NCBI RefSeq assembly: GCF_043195105.1
Contig: NZ_JBAFWO010000004.1
Direction: 5' to 3' (one strand)
DNA length: 64,000 nucleotides
Source of the DNA: NCEH01 sp002257205
GTDB lineage: Bacteria; Pseudomonadota; Alphaproteobacteria; Rhizobiales; Xanthobacteraceae
Within the stretch, counting starts at the first letter, position 1; each line of letters begins with the position of its first letter. Both the position numbers and the translations under genes were made by a program. The notes under the pieces are model-generated. The model worked only from the letters and a program-made list of their open reading frames with translations, was not told where the DNA came from and ran no database searches. Positions 45,564 to 53,285 of this stretch are shown in pieces.

Positions 45564-46589
45564 TCAGGGGGTGAGGGTGTCGAGCCGCAATTCGCTCAGC
45601 GTCACCGGACCCTCGCCGTCGGTGACGAACACCACCACGCGCCGGATCTTGGTGCGGTCGAGCGGGGTCTTGGCGGGTGTGATCCAGGACGCGGCGGGCG
45701 CGCGCAGCACGAACGGGCCGGGCGGCACGCTCAGGCTGGTCTGGGCCCGCGAGTTCCAATCCTTGGAGGCGGCATCGTCCACCCGCAGGTTCACGGTCAG
45801 CGGCTTGTCCGAAGGGTTGGTGCCGGAAAGGACGAAGCCCTGGTTCGCGGCGACCGACAGGGCGGGGGCGAAGTCCTGCTCGGCCGTGGTCTTCGCGCCG
45901 CGCAGCCAGGATTGGCCGGCGGCGGGCGCGGCCTTCTGGGTCTCGATCTGCGCGCTGTCGATATCGAGCACGCCCTTCTGCGAGAACAGCACGATGCGCA
46001 CGATGGAAGTGATATCCAGGTCCGCCTTGGCCGAGGTGGCGATGCCGTCGAACGGGATCCGCACCTCGAACGGCCCGGGCGCGACCGTGTCGATGCGATT
46101 GTAGCGGGTGTTCCAATTGCTCGATTTGGCATCGTCGATGCGCAGGTTGAAGTCCACCGGCTCGGCATTCATGTTGCGCCCGCGCACCACCAGTTCGTCC
46201 GTGTGCGCGAAGGCGCGGGGCGGCGTGAACGCCTGTTCCAGCGCCGCCGTGGTGCGCGAATTGATGATGAAGGGCGGGCTTTTCGCCGCCGGTCCGGGCG
46301 CGGCCTGTCCCGGAGCCGGCTGGGCCGTGGGCGGCGTCGCGGCGGGCAATGTCGCGGGTTTGGGCGCCACACTGCTCGGCGCCGCCGGGGCCGGGCGAAG
46401 CTCCGGCGGGCGCGCCGGCGCTGGCGGGGCGGAGGCCACGGTCTGCCCGGCGGGCGCGGCTGGACGCTCCATGGTGATGCGCTCGATGATGTCGGGGCGG
46501 AACAACACGATTCCCGCCGTGGTGGCGCCGACGATGCCGAACACGGCGCCCCAGGCAAAACCGCCAAACCAGGTTTGGATCGCGCTCAT
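45564..46589 (-). CDS. Membrane-anchored protein with two beta-sandwich modules, paralogue of the downstream gene's N-terminal half
   Basis: A 341-residue protein with the same plan as residues 1-320 of the neighbouring 1000-residue protein: WFGGFAWGAVFGIVGATTAG membrane helix, a Pro/Ala-rich linker (about 35-100), then two beta-sandwich modules. Each module has the LVVRGRN / LRIDDAxxxxWNxR / PGPFxxRxP pattern; the second contains WLRGAKTTAEQDFAP, close to WLAGARTTAVQDFAT in the neighbour. The modules look like carbohydrate-binding or scaffold domains. The function is unknown. It diverges from the glycosyltransferase gene by 89 nt. Confidence 0.72.
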   Translation of the reverse strand: MSAIQTWFGGFAWGAVFGIVGATTAGIVLFRPDIIERITMERPAAPAGQTVASAPPAPARPPELRPAPAAPSSVAPKPATLPAATPPTAQPAPGQAAPGPAAKSPPFIINSRTTAALEQAFTPPRAFAHTDELVVRGRNMNAEPVDFNLRIDDAKSSNWNTRYNRIDTVAPGPFEVRIPFDGIATSAKADLDITSIVRIVLFSQKGVLDIDSAQIETQKAAPAAGQSWLRGAKTTAEQDFAPALSVAANQGFVLSGTNPSDKPLTVNLRVDDAASKDWNSRAQTSLSVPPGPFVLRAPAASWITPAKTPLDRTKIRRVVVFVTDGEGPVTLSELRLDTLTP

Positions 46590-46678
46590 GGCTTTGCTCC
46601 GCACGGGCATGGACGGCGCCCCTGCCGGACTTTAGAAAGCCCTCGCGGCCTTTAGGCAAGGGGCTTCGTGACGCGGGG

Positions 46679-48337
46679 GTGTTCGTGGCGCACAAGGGCG
46701 GGGACGACCGGATCAGGGCGCTTGTGGGCTCCGGCCTGCAAGCGTTGCTGTTCGCTATTTTCGCGGCCTTCCTGATGGTGCTCCTGGCGCTCCTTCAGCG
46801 TGCCTCCGGCGCCTATTTCGCCGAATTTTCCGCGACCGAGGCGCAGGAGGCGGGGCATTATGTCACCGGCTTGCTGTTCGCCGATTATGCCCGCGCGCAC
46901 TTTCCGCCCCTGTTCGCCTTCATCGAGACCTTCTTCCTGCATTATCCCCGCGTTGCGCTGGGGCTGAACCCGCCGCTTTATTATCTGCTGGAAGGCGCCT
47001 GGTTCCTGGCGGTTTCGCCCTCCACGCCCGCCGCCCTGGTGCTGCCCTGCCTCATGGCCGCGATCCTGGTGGTCAGCGCCGGCTTCGTCACCGCGCGCCG
47101 GCTCGGCCCGCTGCCGGGGGTGGCGGTGTGCGCGGTGCTGCTCGCCCTGATCCCGCTGCGTGCGGCGATCCTCGTCGTTTCGCTGGATATGCCCGCGGCG
47201 CTGCTCGCCTTTCTCGCGGCGCTGGCCTTCTGGCGCTATCTGGAGACCGGCGGCCTCACGAGCGCCGCCGGCTTCGGCCTTCTGGCGAGCGCCGCCATGC
47301 TCACCGATTTCGGCATGGTGGCGCTGGTTCTGGTGCCGCCGCTCGGCGTCCTCATCGCCCGGCGTCTTTCCCTGGTGCGCACCGCCGGCTTCTATCTGCC
47401 CTATGCCTTCATGCTGGTGCTGGCCGGCCCCTGGATTATCGGCACCTATCCCCTGGTGGCGGGGCATTTCGCCGGCGGATGGGGGCTCGGCTTCGCCCGC
47501 GTGTCCGCACCTTTCTACGGCACGGCGCTGACGGCAGGGCTGACCTCGCTCATCCTCGCCCTGGCCGGGTTCGGCGCGCTGTCCGCGCTCCTCGCCAGCT
47601 GGCGGGACGGGGCCACGTCCACCGGCCTGTTCGCCGCCCTCGCCGCGCTTGCCGGGGCGGTGCTGATCGGCTGCCTGATGGTGCCGCTCGCGCCCGATGC
47701 CCGCCATCTGCTGCCGGCGCTGGTGCCCTTGGTGATGCTCGCGGCCTATGGCGGCATGAGCCTGATCGGCCTCGTGACCACGGGATGGCCGATTCTGTCC
47801 GGGCTGATGGTCTCCATGGTGATGCTGCTCGCCGCACTGCCGGCGCTGCTGACGCCGCTCCTGAAGCCGCCCGTTGGCATGCTCCCCGCCGCGCGCGCGA
47901 TTTTGGAGCGGGGCGCCGCTGCGCCTCTGATCCTGGTGGCGGCGGACGAAAAGGGGGAAGGCGCGCTGATCGCCGCGATCGCCCAGCACGATGCCGCCCG
48001 CACCGCCTTCGTGGTGCCCGCCCGGCGCCTTCTGGCGGCGGAGCCCGTGCCCGGCGGGGACGCACAGACAACCGCCCAGGCGACGGCTCGTGTCCTCAGC
48101 GACAGCGCGGTGGCGTTCGTGGTGCTCGACACCACCCCCGCCGCCGCCGCCGTGCCGCAGACCGGCCAGGTGCGCGCGGCGCTCGAGGGGGCGCCGGGAG
48201 ATTTCAACCTGCTCGGCACCTATCCCCGCGCGGACGGCACCGGCGAGGTGCGCCTCTACGCTGTGACGCAGAATGCAGCGCGGCCGGCGGATCCCGCACG
48301 CCTGCGGCATCTGCTGGCGCCGAAGACGGGCGGCTGA
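46679..48337 (+). CDS. GT-C-type integral membrane glycosyltransferase (ArnT/PMT-like)
   Basis: A 552-residue protein with about ten to twelve hydrophobic segments. The first extracytoplasmic loop has the acidic catalytic motif (FSATEAQEAGHYVTG) expected of polyprenyl-phosphate-dependent GT-C enzymes, and NPPLYYLLEGAWFL follows as in ArnT/GT39-like proteins. The C-terminal 140 residues form a soluble domain. Donor and acceptor are unknown. It starts with GTG at 46679; a GT-A-like gene follows 65 nt downstream, and the divergent beta-sandwich proteins suggest a shared envelope or exopolysaccharide task. Confidence 0.8.
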   Translation: MFVAHKGGDDRIRALVGSGLQALLFAIFAAFLMVLLALLQRASGAYFAEFSATEAQEAGHYVTGLLFADYARAHFPPLFAFIETFFLHYPRVALGLNPPLYYLLEGAWFLAVSPSTPAALVLPCLMAAILVVSAGFVTARRLGPLPGVAVCAVLLALIPLRAAILVVSLDMPAALLAFLAALAFWRYLETGGLTSAAGFGLLASAAMLTDFGMVALVLVPPLGVLIARRLSLVRTAGFYLPYAFMLVLAGPWIIGTYPLVAGHFAGGWGLGFARVSAPFYGTALTAGLTSLILALAGFGALSALLASWRDGATSTGLFAALAALAGAVLIGCLMVPLAPDARHLLPALVPLVMLAAYGGMSLIGLVTTGWPILSGLMVSMVMLLAALPALLTPLLKPPVGMLPAARAILERGAAAPLILVAADEKGEGALIAAIAQHDAARTAFVVPARRLLAAEPVPGGDAQTTAQATARVLSDSAVAFVVLDTTPAAAAVPQTGQVRAALEGAPGDFNLLGTYPRADGTGEVRLYAVTQNAARPADPARLRHLLAPKTGG

Positions 48338-48402
48338 CCAATGACATTCGTTGACAAACTGCGCCTTGACGCCGGCCAACTGCCCCGCGAAAACGCCGTA
48401 CC

Positions 48403-49308
48403 ATGCGCGCTTTGAGGGATTATTCGCTGCGGGAATGGGTGCGGGCCGCACCGCTGGCGCATGGCGCCCGGCGGGCCCGCAACATTCTCGTGGATCGCAT
48501 CTATCGCCACGTCCGCGCGCCCGGCCAGGACGAGGTGCAGCGCACGCTTGCCGCCTATCGCGGCGGCACTTTGGCCTTCACCGTCGCCTTCAACTTGCCG
48601 GAAGCCGTGGCGTTGCTATCCCAGGCCATGGCGCGGTTCGTGCCGGGCACCCCGCTGGTGGTGTGCGACAATTCCAATCAGGCCGAGGCCCGCGCGCGCA
48701 TCGCCGCCGTGTGCGCCGAACGCGGCCACATCTATTGCCCGCTGCCGCCCGCGCCGCTCGGACGCTTCAGCTCGAATGGGTCGCGTAGCCATGCGGTGGC
48801 GCTGAACTGGATGTATCACAACCTTATCCGGCCGACCGAACCCAAGGTGTTCGCGCTGCTGGATCATGACCTCGTGCCCCTCGCGATCGACGATTTGGCG
48901 GCCCGCGTCGCCGGCCAGCCGGCCTATGGCATGGTGCGGCACGGCGAGCGGTTCGGCGGCTGGTTCCTGTGGCCGGGCTACAGCGTGTTCGATTATGCCG
49001 CCACCGCCGCGATGGCCCTGGATTTCGGCACCGACACGCCCCTGACGCTGGATACCGGCGGGCAGAACTGGCATCGCCTCTATCGGCGGATGCGCCTGGA
49101 GGACATGCGCCGCGCCCAGACGCGCGAGGTCTATCTCGGCGATGGGGCGGGCGGGCGCGAGCCGTATCTTCTCGCCGACACCTGGCTGCATGTGGGAGGC
49201 GCCGGGCATCGCGGCGGCGGCGCGGCGGCGCTTCAGCGGGTGCGGCAGGCGTTCGAGGCGGACCCTGAGGGCCTGCTCGCGCGCCTCCTGGAAAACGCGG
49301 CGGCGTGA
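48403..49308 (+). CDS. Glycosyltransferase-like (GT-A fold) protein
   Basis: A 301-residue cytoplasmic protein. The strand-loop pattern TLAFTVAFNLPEAV, TPLVVCDNSNQ and ALLDHDLVPL (Asp154-His-Asp156) resembles GT-A glycosyltransferases, whose DxD motif binds the nucleotide sugar and a metal. SHAVALNWMYHNLI before it matches the usual acceptor-side helix. It lacks clear closeness to any characterised family. Likely partner of the GT-C gene upstream. The N-terminal 40 residues are Arg-rich. Confidence 0.7.
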   Translation: MRALRDYSLREWVRAAPLAHGARRARNILVDRIYRHVRAPGQDEVQRTLAAYRGGTLAFTVAFNLPEAVALLSQAMARFVPGTPLVVCDNSNQAEARARIAAVCAERGHIYCPLPPAPLGRFSSNGSRSHAVALNWMYHNLIRPTEPKVFALLDHDLVPLAIDDLAARVAGQPAYGMVRHGERFGGWFLWPGYSVFDYAATAAMALDFGTDTPLTLDTGGQNWHRLYRRMRLEDMRRAQTREVYLGDGAGGREPYLLADTWLHVGGAGHRGGGAAALQRVRQAFEADPEGLLARLLENAAA

Positions 49309-49312
49309 GCCT

Positions 49313-49450
49313 AGAGCCGGATCTGCCCATATTGCGTCGCCCAAGGCGATGCAATATGGGCAGTGAATCCGCCTCTATTCAATAAGTTAGAGGGCGATTC
49401 ACCGCCCACATGGAACCACCAAGTGGTTCCATGTGGGCGGATCGCGCTCT
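49313..49450. repeat. Three-hairpin palindromic repeat, copy B (complete)
   Basis: A 138-base element in reverse orientation to copy A at 7566-7672. It has the same ends (AGAGCCGGATC and GATCGCGCTCT), the same central hairpin, and two flanking hairpins. In the hairpin shared with copy A the stem differs at two positions but both partners changed (CCCCTATGG/CCATAGGGG versus CCCACATGG/CCATGTGGG), so pairing is kept. The third hairpin (GCCCATATTGC arm) is lost in copy A. Flanked by CTAG on both sides. It lies between convergent genes. Confidence 0.87.
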
Positions 49451-49453
49451 AGC

Positions 49454-50251
49454 CTATCTCAGCCGTGCGTCGATCCAGTCCGCGATCGCCGCCACCACCT
49501 TGTCCTCGATGCGATAATAGCCGTGCGGCGACAGCGAGCCGCACGGCTTGCTTTTCAGCACCCCGCCGGAGAGGCTCAAGAGCTGAACGGACGGCGATTG
49601 CGTGAGGGACGCGACGATCTTCGGCGCATCCTGCGGCGGCGCGACGAAGCAGGCATCGTCCGCATTGGCGACCACCAGCACGGGCACATTGACCGCCTCG
49701 GGATGGGCGTCGAACACGGTTTCCCCGCTCCCGCCGAGGCGCGAGACCGATTCCGTCAGCACCAGCCCGGCGATCTCCCCATCCCGAAGGGTGGCGGCGC
49801 CGTTCATGGCGGCGATGGAGCCCTGGCTGGTTCCCATGAGAATCACCGGCCGGTCGATGTGTTCCTTCGCGAAGGCGACGAGCGCGCGCACGGTCTGCGC
49901 ATAGGCCGGGGTGCTGCGCCGGCCGCGGAGGGTGCGGTTACCGGGGGCATCGGGAAGGAGCACCGCATATCCGCGCGCGAGCCAGAGTGCGCGGGTCCGC
50001 ACGAGGAAATTGTCCGGGTGCCCGAAGGTGCCGTCGCATCGTAAGTCGATCTTCCCGGTGCCGCCGGGCAGCATCACGAGGGTTGCGCGGGGCGCCGGGG
50101 GCGAGAGCAGGACGAGGCGCTGACCCGCGCCATTCACCACCAGGTCGCGCACGATCCCGCCGGCCGCGCACCGCTCCGGCTGTTGGGCGGCCAGCGGCGC
50201 GGCGAAAGCGAGAGCGACCAGGGCAAGGGGGAGGAGCGCCAAGCGTTTCAT
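49454..50251 (-). CDS. Exported alpha/beta hydrolase
   Basis: A 265-residue protein with a signal peptide (residues 1-22, LALAFAAPLAAQ-type end), so periplasmic. The nucleophile Ser is in GTSQGSIAAMN (G-x-S-x-G), an Asp in VANADDACF and the likely catalytic His in SPHGYYRIE. A glycine-rich oxyanion stretch MLPGGTGKID is present. The substrate is unknown. The ATG at 50251 begins the signal peptide; longer in-frame starts do not look like protein. Confidence 0.85.
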   Translation of the reverse strand: MKRLALLPLALVALAFAAPLAAQQPERCAAGGIVRDLVVNGAGQRLVLLSPPAPRATLVMLPGGTGKIDLRCDGTFGHPDNFLVRTRALWLARGYAVLLPDAPGNRTLRGRRSTPAYAQTVRALVAFAKEHIDRPVILMGTSQGSIAAMNGAATLRDGEIAGLVLTESVSRLGGSGETVFDAHPEAVNVPVLVVANADDACFVAPPQDAPKIVASLTQSPSVQLLSLSGGVLKSKPCGSLSPHGYYRIEDKVVAAIADWIDARLR

Positions 50252-50302
50252 GCCGGCGATGCTAACCCGGAAGCGCGCCGGCCGGCGATCAGATCCACGG
50301 CA

Positions 50303-50338
50303 ATAAAAAAACGCCGCCGGGCGCAACCCGACGGCGTT
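50303..50338 (-). terminator. Intrinsic terminator after rplS
   Basis: Read leftwards, a 12-pair stem AACGCCGTCGGG/CCCGGCGGCGTT with a five-base loop and one G-T wobble, followed by a run of T. It closes the ffh-rplS operon. Confidence 0.93.
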
Positions 50339-50373
50339 CAAGAGCGGTCCGAACCCTCAGGCCCGGCACAGCC

Positions 50374-50778
50374 TCACTTCGAGGAAGCGGACTTGATCTT
50401 CTTGCCGTTCTCGTCGCGGCGATCGGTGCGCTCGGCGATACGGGCGGACTTGCCGCGACGGTCGCGCAGATAATAGAGCTTGGCGCGGCGCACCTTGCCC
50501 CGGCGCACCAGCTTGATGGAATCGATCAGCGGCGAATAGACCGGGAACACGCGTTCCACGCCTTCGCCGTAGGAAATCTTGCGCACGGTGAAGCTCTCGT
50601 TGAGCCCGCCGCCGTTGCGGGCGATCACGACGCCTTCATAGGCCTGCACGCGGGTGCGCTCGCCTTCCACGACCTTCACATTGACGATCACGGTATCGCC
50701 GGGCTGGAAGTCCGGGGTGGGCCGCTTTTCGGCGAGGCGGGCGGCCTGTTCTGCTTCAAGGGTCTGAATGATGTTCAT
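50374..50778 (-). CDS. rplS: 50S ribosomal protein L19
   Basis: A 134-residue ribosomal protein of the large subunit, located at the 30S-50S interface. Family blocks include FQPGDTVIVNVKVVEGER, QAYEGVVIARNGGG and RRGKVRRAKLYYLR. The last 20 residues are a basic tail. It is the last gene of the ffh-rpsP-rimM-trmD-rplS operon and is followed by a strong terminator. Confidence 0.98.
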   Translation of the reverse strand: MNIIQTLEAEQAARLAEKRPTPDFQPGDTVIVNVKVVEGERTRVQAYEGVVIARNGGGLNESFTVRKISYGEGVERVFPVYSPLIDSIKLVRRGKVRRAKLYYLRDRRGKSARIAERTDRRDENGKKIKSASSK

Positions 50779-50955
50779 GTGTCACCAACTTTCATGCGGT
50801 CGCCATACGCCGCCAGCCCGAGGACTGGGTTGCCCCGGCGCCACATCGTGTCGTTTTAAATTAGGGGGACGGCCGGGCTATACCGCAGAACGCTTCCCCT
50901 GTCATGCCCTTTGTTCATGCAGGCGTCACACGCGGGCGCTGTGCGCGCACGGGTG

Positions 50956-51657
50956 TTACATCCCGTCCTGATCGTCCGGGCCGAGCAGATCGGGCCGGCG
51001 CGCGCGCGTCGCCTTCACCGCCTGCGAGCGGCGCCAGGCGCGGATGCGCGCATGATCGCCGCTGGTGAGCACTTCGGGGATCGGCGCGCCCTCGAACAGC
51101 TGAGGCCGCGTGTATTGGGGATATTCCAGCAGGCCGGCGGAAAAACTCTCGTCCGTCCCGCTCTCGATCTTGCCCATGACGCCGGGAATGAGCCGGACGC
51201 AGGCATCCAACAGCAGCAGCGCCGCGCTCTCTCCCCCGGACAGCACCACGTCGCCGACACAGACCTCTTCCAGCTGGCGCGCGGCGATCACGCGCTCGTC
51301 CACCCCCTCGAACCGCCCGCACAGGATCAATGCGCCCGGCCCCGCCGAGAGGTCGCGCACGCGGGCCTGGGTCAGCGGGCGGCCGCGGGGGGTCATGAGC
51401 AGGCGCGGGCGTGGATCGCCTTCGGGGGAGACCGCGTCGATGGCTGCGGCCAGCACATCGGCGCGCATCACCATGCCGGGGCCGCCGCCGGCGGGGGTGT
51501 CGTCCACCGAGCGGTGCTTGTCGCGGGCATAATCGCGGATCTGCACCGCCTCCATCTCCCATAGGCCCGCCGTCAGCGCCTTGCCGGCGAGGGCATGGCC
51601 GAGGGGACCGGGGAACATCTCCGGATAGAGGGTGAGGATGCTGGCGCGGAACGTCAT
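50956..51657 (-). CDS. trmD: tRNA (guanine-N1)-methyltransferase
   Basis: A 233-residue SPOUT methyltransferase that makes m1G37 in tRNA and prevents frameshifting. The opening FRASILTLYPEMFPGPLGHAL, the GGGPGMVM loop, and the trefoil-knot SAM-binding region LILCGRFEGVDERV and SGGESAALLLLDA are diagnostic. The ATG at 51657 gives the normal length; the frame runs 42 bases further without homology. It lies 42 nt after rimM, and the gap to rplS is 177 nt. Confidence 0.97.
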   Translation of the reverse strand: MTFRASILTLYPEMFPGPLGHALAGKALTAGLWEMEAVQIRDYARDKHRSVDDTPAGGGPGMVMRADVLAAAIDAVSPEGDPRPRLLMTPRGRPLTQARVRDLSAGPGALILCGRFEGVDERVIAARQLEEVCVGDVVLSGGESAALLLLDACVRLIPGVMGKIESGTDESFSAGLLEYPQYTRPQLFEGAPIPEVLTSGDHARIRAWRRSQAVKATRARRPDLLGPDDQDGM

Positions 51658-51699
51658 GGCGCTGTGATGGGGGAGGCAGGCTCCGGCGTCAAATGACAC

Positions 51700-52242
51700 C
51701 TATTCCTCGCCTTCCTCCACATCGCTCTCGGCGCCGTCCGGCGCGTCTTCGTCCTCGGCCTCCTCCACCACCACGATCCGCCGCGCGGCGAGATCCACCA
51801 CCGGAACGGCGGCCTTGGTGAAGGGCACGAGGCGGGTCTTGCCGCCGCCCTCGGGCAGGTATTCGAGAATATCGCCGGCGCCGAAATCATGCAGCGCGGT
51901 CACCGCGCCGAGGCGCGCGCCGGCCGCGTCTTCCACCGAAAGGCCGATGAGATCCGCGTGATAGAAGGCGTCCTCGTCCGGCGGCGGCAGGTCGGCGCGG
52001 GCAACGAACAAATCGGTATTGGTCAGGGCCTCGGCGGCGGTGCGGTCGGCGACGCCGTCGATGCGGGCGACGAAATGCTCCTTCGCCTCGCGCAGGGAAA
52101 GGATGCGGACGCGCTTGCCGGCGGCCGTGCAAAGCTTGTAGCGCCGCAGGGCGAGGGGATCCTCGCCGAACGCGAACACACGTACCTCGCCCCTCACGCC
52201 ATGGGGCGCGCCGATGCGGGCGATCAGGATTTGGTCTGTCAT
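51700..52242 (-). CDS. rimM: Ribosome maturation factor RimM
   Basis: A 180-residue protein needed for late 30S assembly around the head domain. The N-terminal beta-barrel begins ILIARIGAPHGVRGEVRV; the C-terminal PRC-barrel contains DFGAGDILEYLP and VPFTKAAVPVVDLAARRIVV. The last 25 residues are strongly acidic, which is more than usual. It sits between rpsP and trmD in the standard order. Confidence 0.96.
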   Translation of the reverse strand: MTDQILIARIGAPHGVRGEVRVFAFGEDPLALRRYKLCTAAGKRVRILSLREAKEHFVARIDGVADRTAAEALTNTDLFVARADLPPPDEDAFYHADLIGLSVEDAAGARLGAVTALHDFGAGDILEYLPEGGGKTRLVPFTKAAVPVVDLAARRIVVVEEAEDEDAPDGAESDVEEGEE

Positions 52243-52360
52243 GGAGTGCTTCTGCCAGATCGCCGGGCGGTCCGGGCGAAGAAAGGCGGGGGCGCTTCCG
52301 AAATGGGGAAGCGCCCTGCCGGGTCGTGCGGCCGCCGGGCGCGGGGCCCGGCGGGGACCA

Positions 52361-52744
52361 TCACTCGGCCGAGGCTTCGGCGCCGGCGGCAGCGGCCGCA
52401 GCAGCGGCTTCGGCGGCCTTGGCGCGCTCGGCGGCGCGTTCCTGGGCCTTCTTGCCGGGCTCGCCCTTCTTCAGGTTGGACCGGGCTTCCCGCGTCATCA
52501 GGCCCTGGGCGTCAAGGAAGCGCGCCACGCGATCGGTGGGCTGGGCGCCCTTTTCGAGCCAGGCCTTGGCCTTCTCCACGTCGAGCACGACACGTTCGGC
52601 CGAATCCTTGGCGAGAAGCGGATTGAAGGTGCCGATCTTCTCGATGAAGCGGCCATCACGCGGCGAACGGGCGTCGGCGATCACGATGCGATAATAAGGA
52701 CGCTTCTTGGCGCCGCCACGGGCGAGCCGGATCTTCAGGGACAT
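52361..52744 (-). CDS. rpsP: 30S ribosomal protein S16
   Basis: A 127-residue small-subunit protein. The core (residues 1-80) starts with SLKIRLARGGAKKRPYYRIV and includes DGRFIEKIGTFNPL. The C-terminal tail is rich in Ala, Glu and Lys and longer than in gammaproteobacteria, which is common in alphaproteobacteria. A good ribosome site (AAAGGA) precedes the ATG. Directly upstream, where ffh would be expected, lies an AT-rich unknown gene ending 16 nt away. Confidence 0.98.
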   Translation of the reverse strand: MSLKIRLARGGAKKRPYYRIVIADARSPRDGRFIEKIGTFNPLLAKDSAERVVLDVEKAKAWLEKGAQPTDRVARFLDAQGLMTREARSNLKKGEPGKKAQERAAERAKAAEAAAAAAAAGAEASAE

Positions 52745-52760
52745 TTTGGTTTTCCTTTCG

Positions 52761-53285
52761 TTACTTCTGTCTTTTGATTTCTGAGGATGCTCGATCCCAC
52801 TCTGATTTCAATATTGACCTTGTGATGTCAGATATTGATTTTAGGTCTGGATCTGCAAGCTGTATCGTTTCGGTTTCATAGTGAACTGAATAGTAATTCA
52901 ATTTTTCACAAACTTTCCCGATCGATTTGCTCAAATTAATATGGCTTTCTTCATTTATATTCAACATCAAATTTATGTACGCTTCTAATTCATTCATCTC
53001 GGCAACAAGTTCATCCAAAATAGATGAGCTTAGATCTTCTTCTTTTGTAGAAATACTTTCGTTAATAATTTTATGAGCTATTCCAATAAATTTTGAAACA
53101 TTCCTGCGCAAATTTTCTATCCAATCAACTCTAAATGATCCTATTCTATGATTCGCTTCCATTTCAATATTGGAAACGGATACTTTTAGTGTCACGAATG
53201 CGACAATAACTGTACCTAAGCCAACCGCAAGATTACCGAGATCAATCTGCGTATGTTGGCATAGCCAGTTTAGGAACCCAGTCAT
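52761..53285 (-). CDS. AT-rich single-pass membrane protein of unknown function inserted in the ffh-rpsP operon
   Basis: A 174-residue protein with one hydrophobic segment (about residues 17-36) and a helical, charged remainder rich in Ile, Asn, Ser and Glu. The stretch FRVDWIENLRRNVSKFIGIA after the membrane segment resembles a motif in short membrane proteins of accessory islands, but I cannot name the family. Base composition is very unlike its neighbours: three 60-base lines I counted (52921, 52981, 53041) hold 15, 22 and 13 G/C. Its ATG overlaps the ffh stop (ATGA) and rpsP follows after 16 nt, so it is probably translated with the operon. It looks horizontally acquired. Confidence 0.8.
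   Translation of the reverse strand: MTGFLNWLCQHTQIDLGNLAVGLGTVIVAFVTLKVSVSNIEMEANHRIGSFRVDWIENLRRNVSKFIGIAHKIINESISTKEEDLSSSILDELVAEMNELEAYINLMLNINEESHINLSKSIGKVCEKLNYYSVHYETETIQLADPDLKSISDITRSILKSEWDRASSEIKRQK

Noticed and set aside
43060..46104. Open frame of 1014 codons opposite the beta-sandwich genes
   Set aside because: Low-complexity Arg/Gly/His-rich translation crossing two genes and their gap; no ribosome site or domain.
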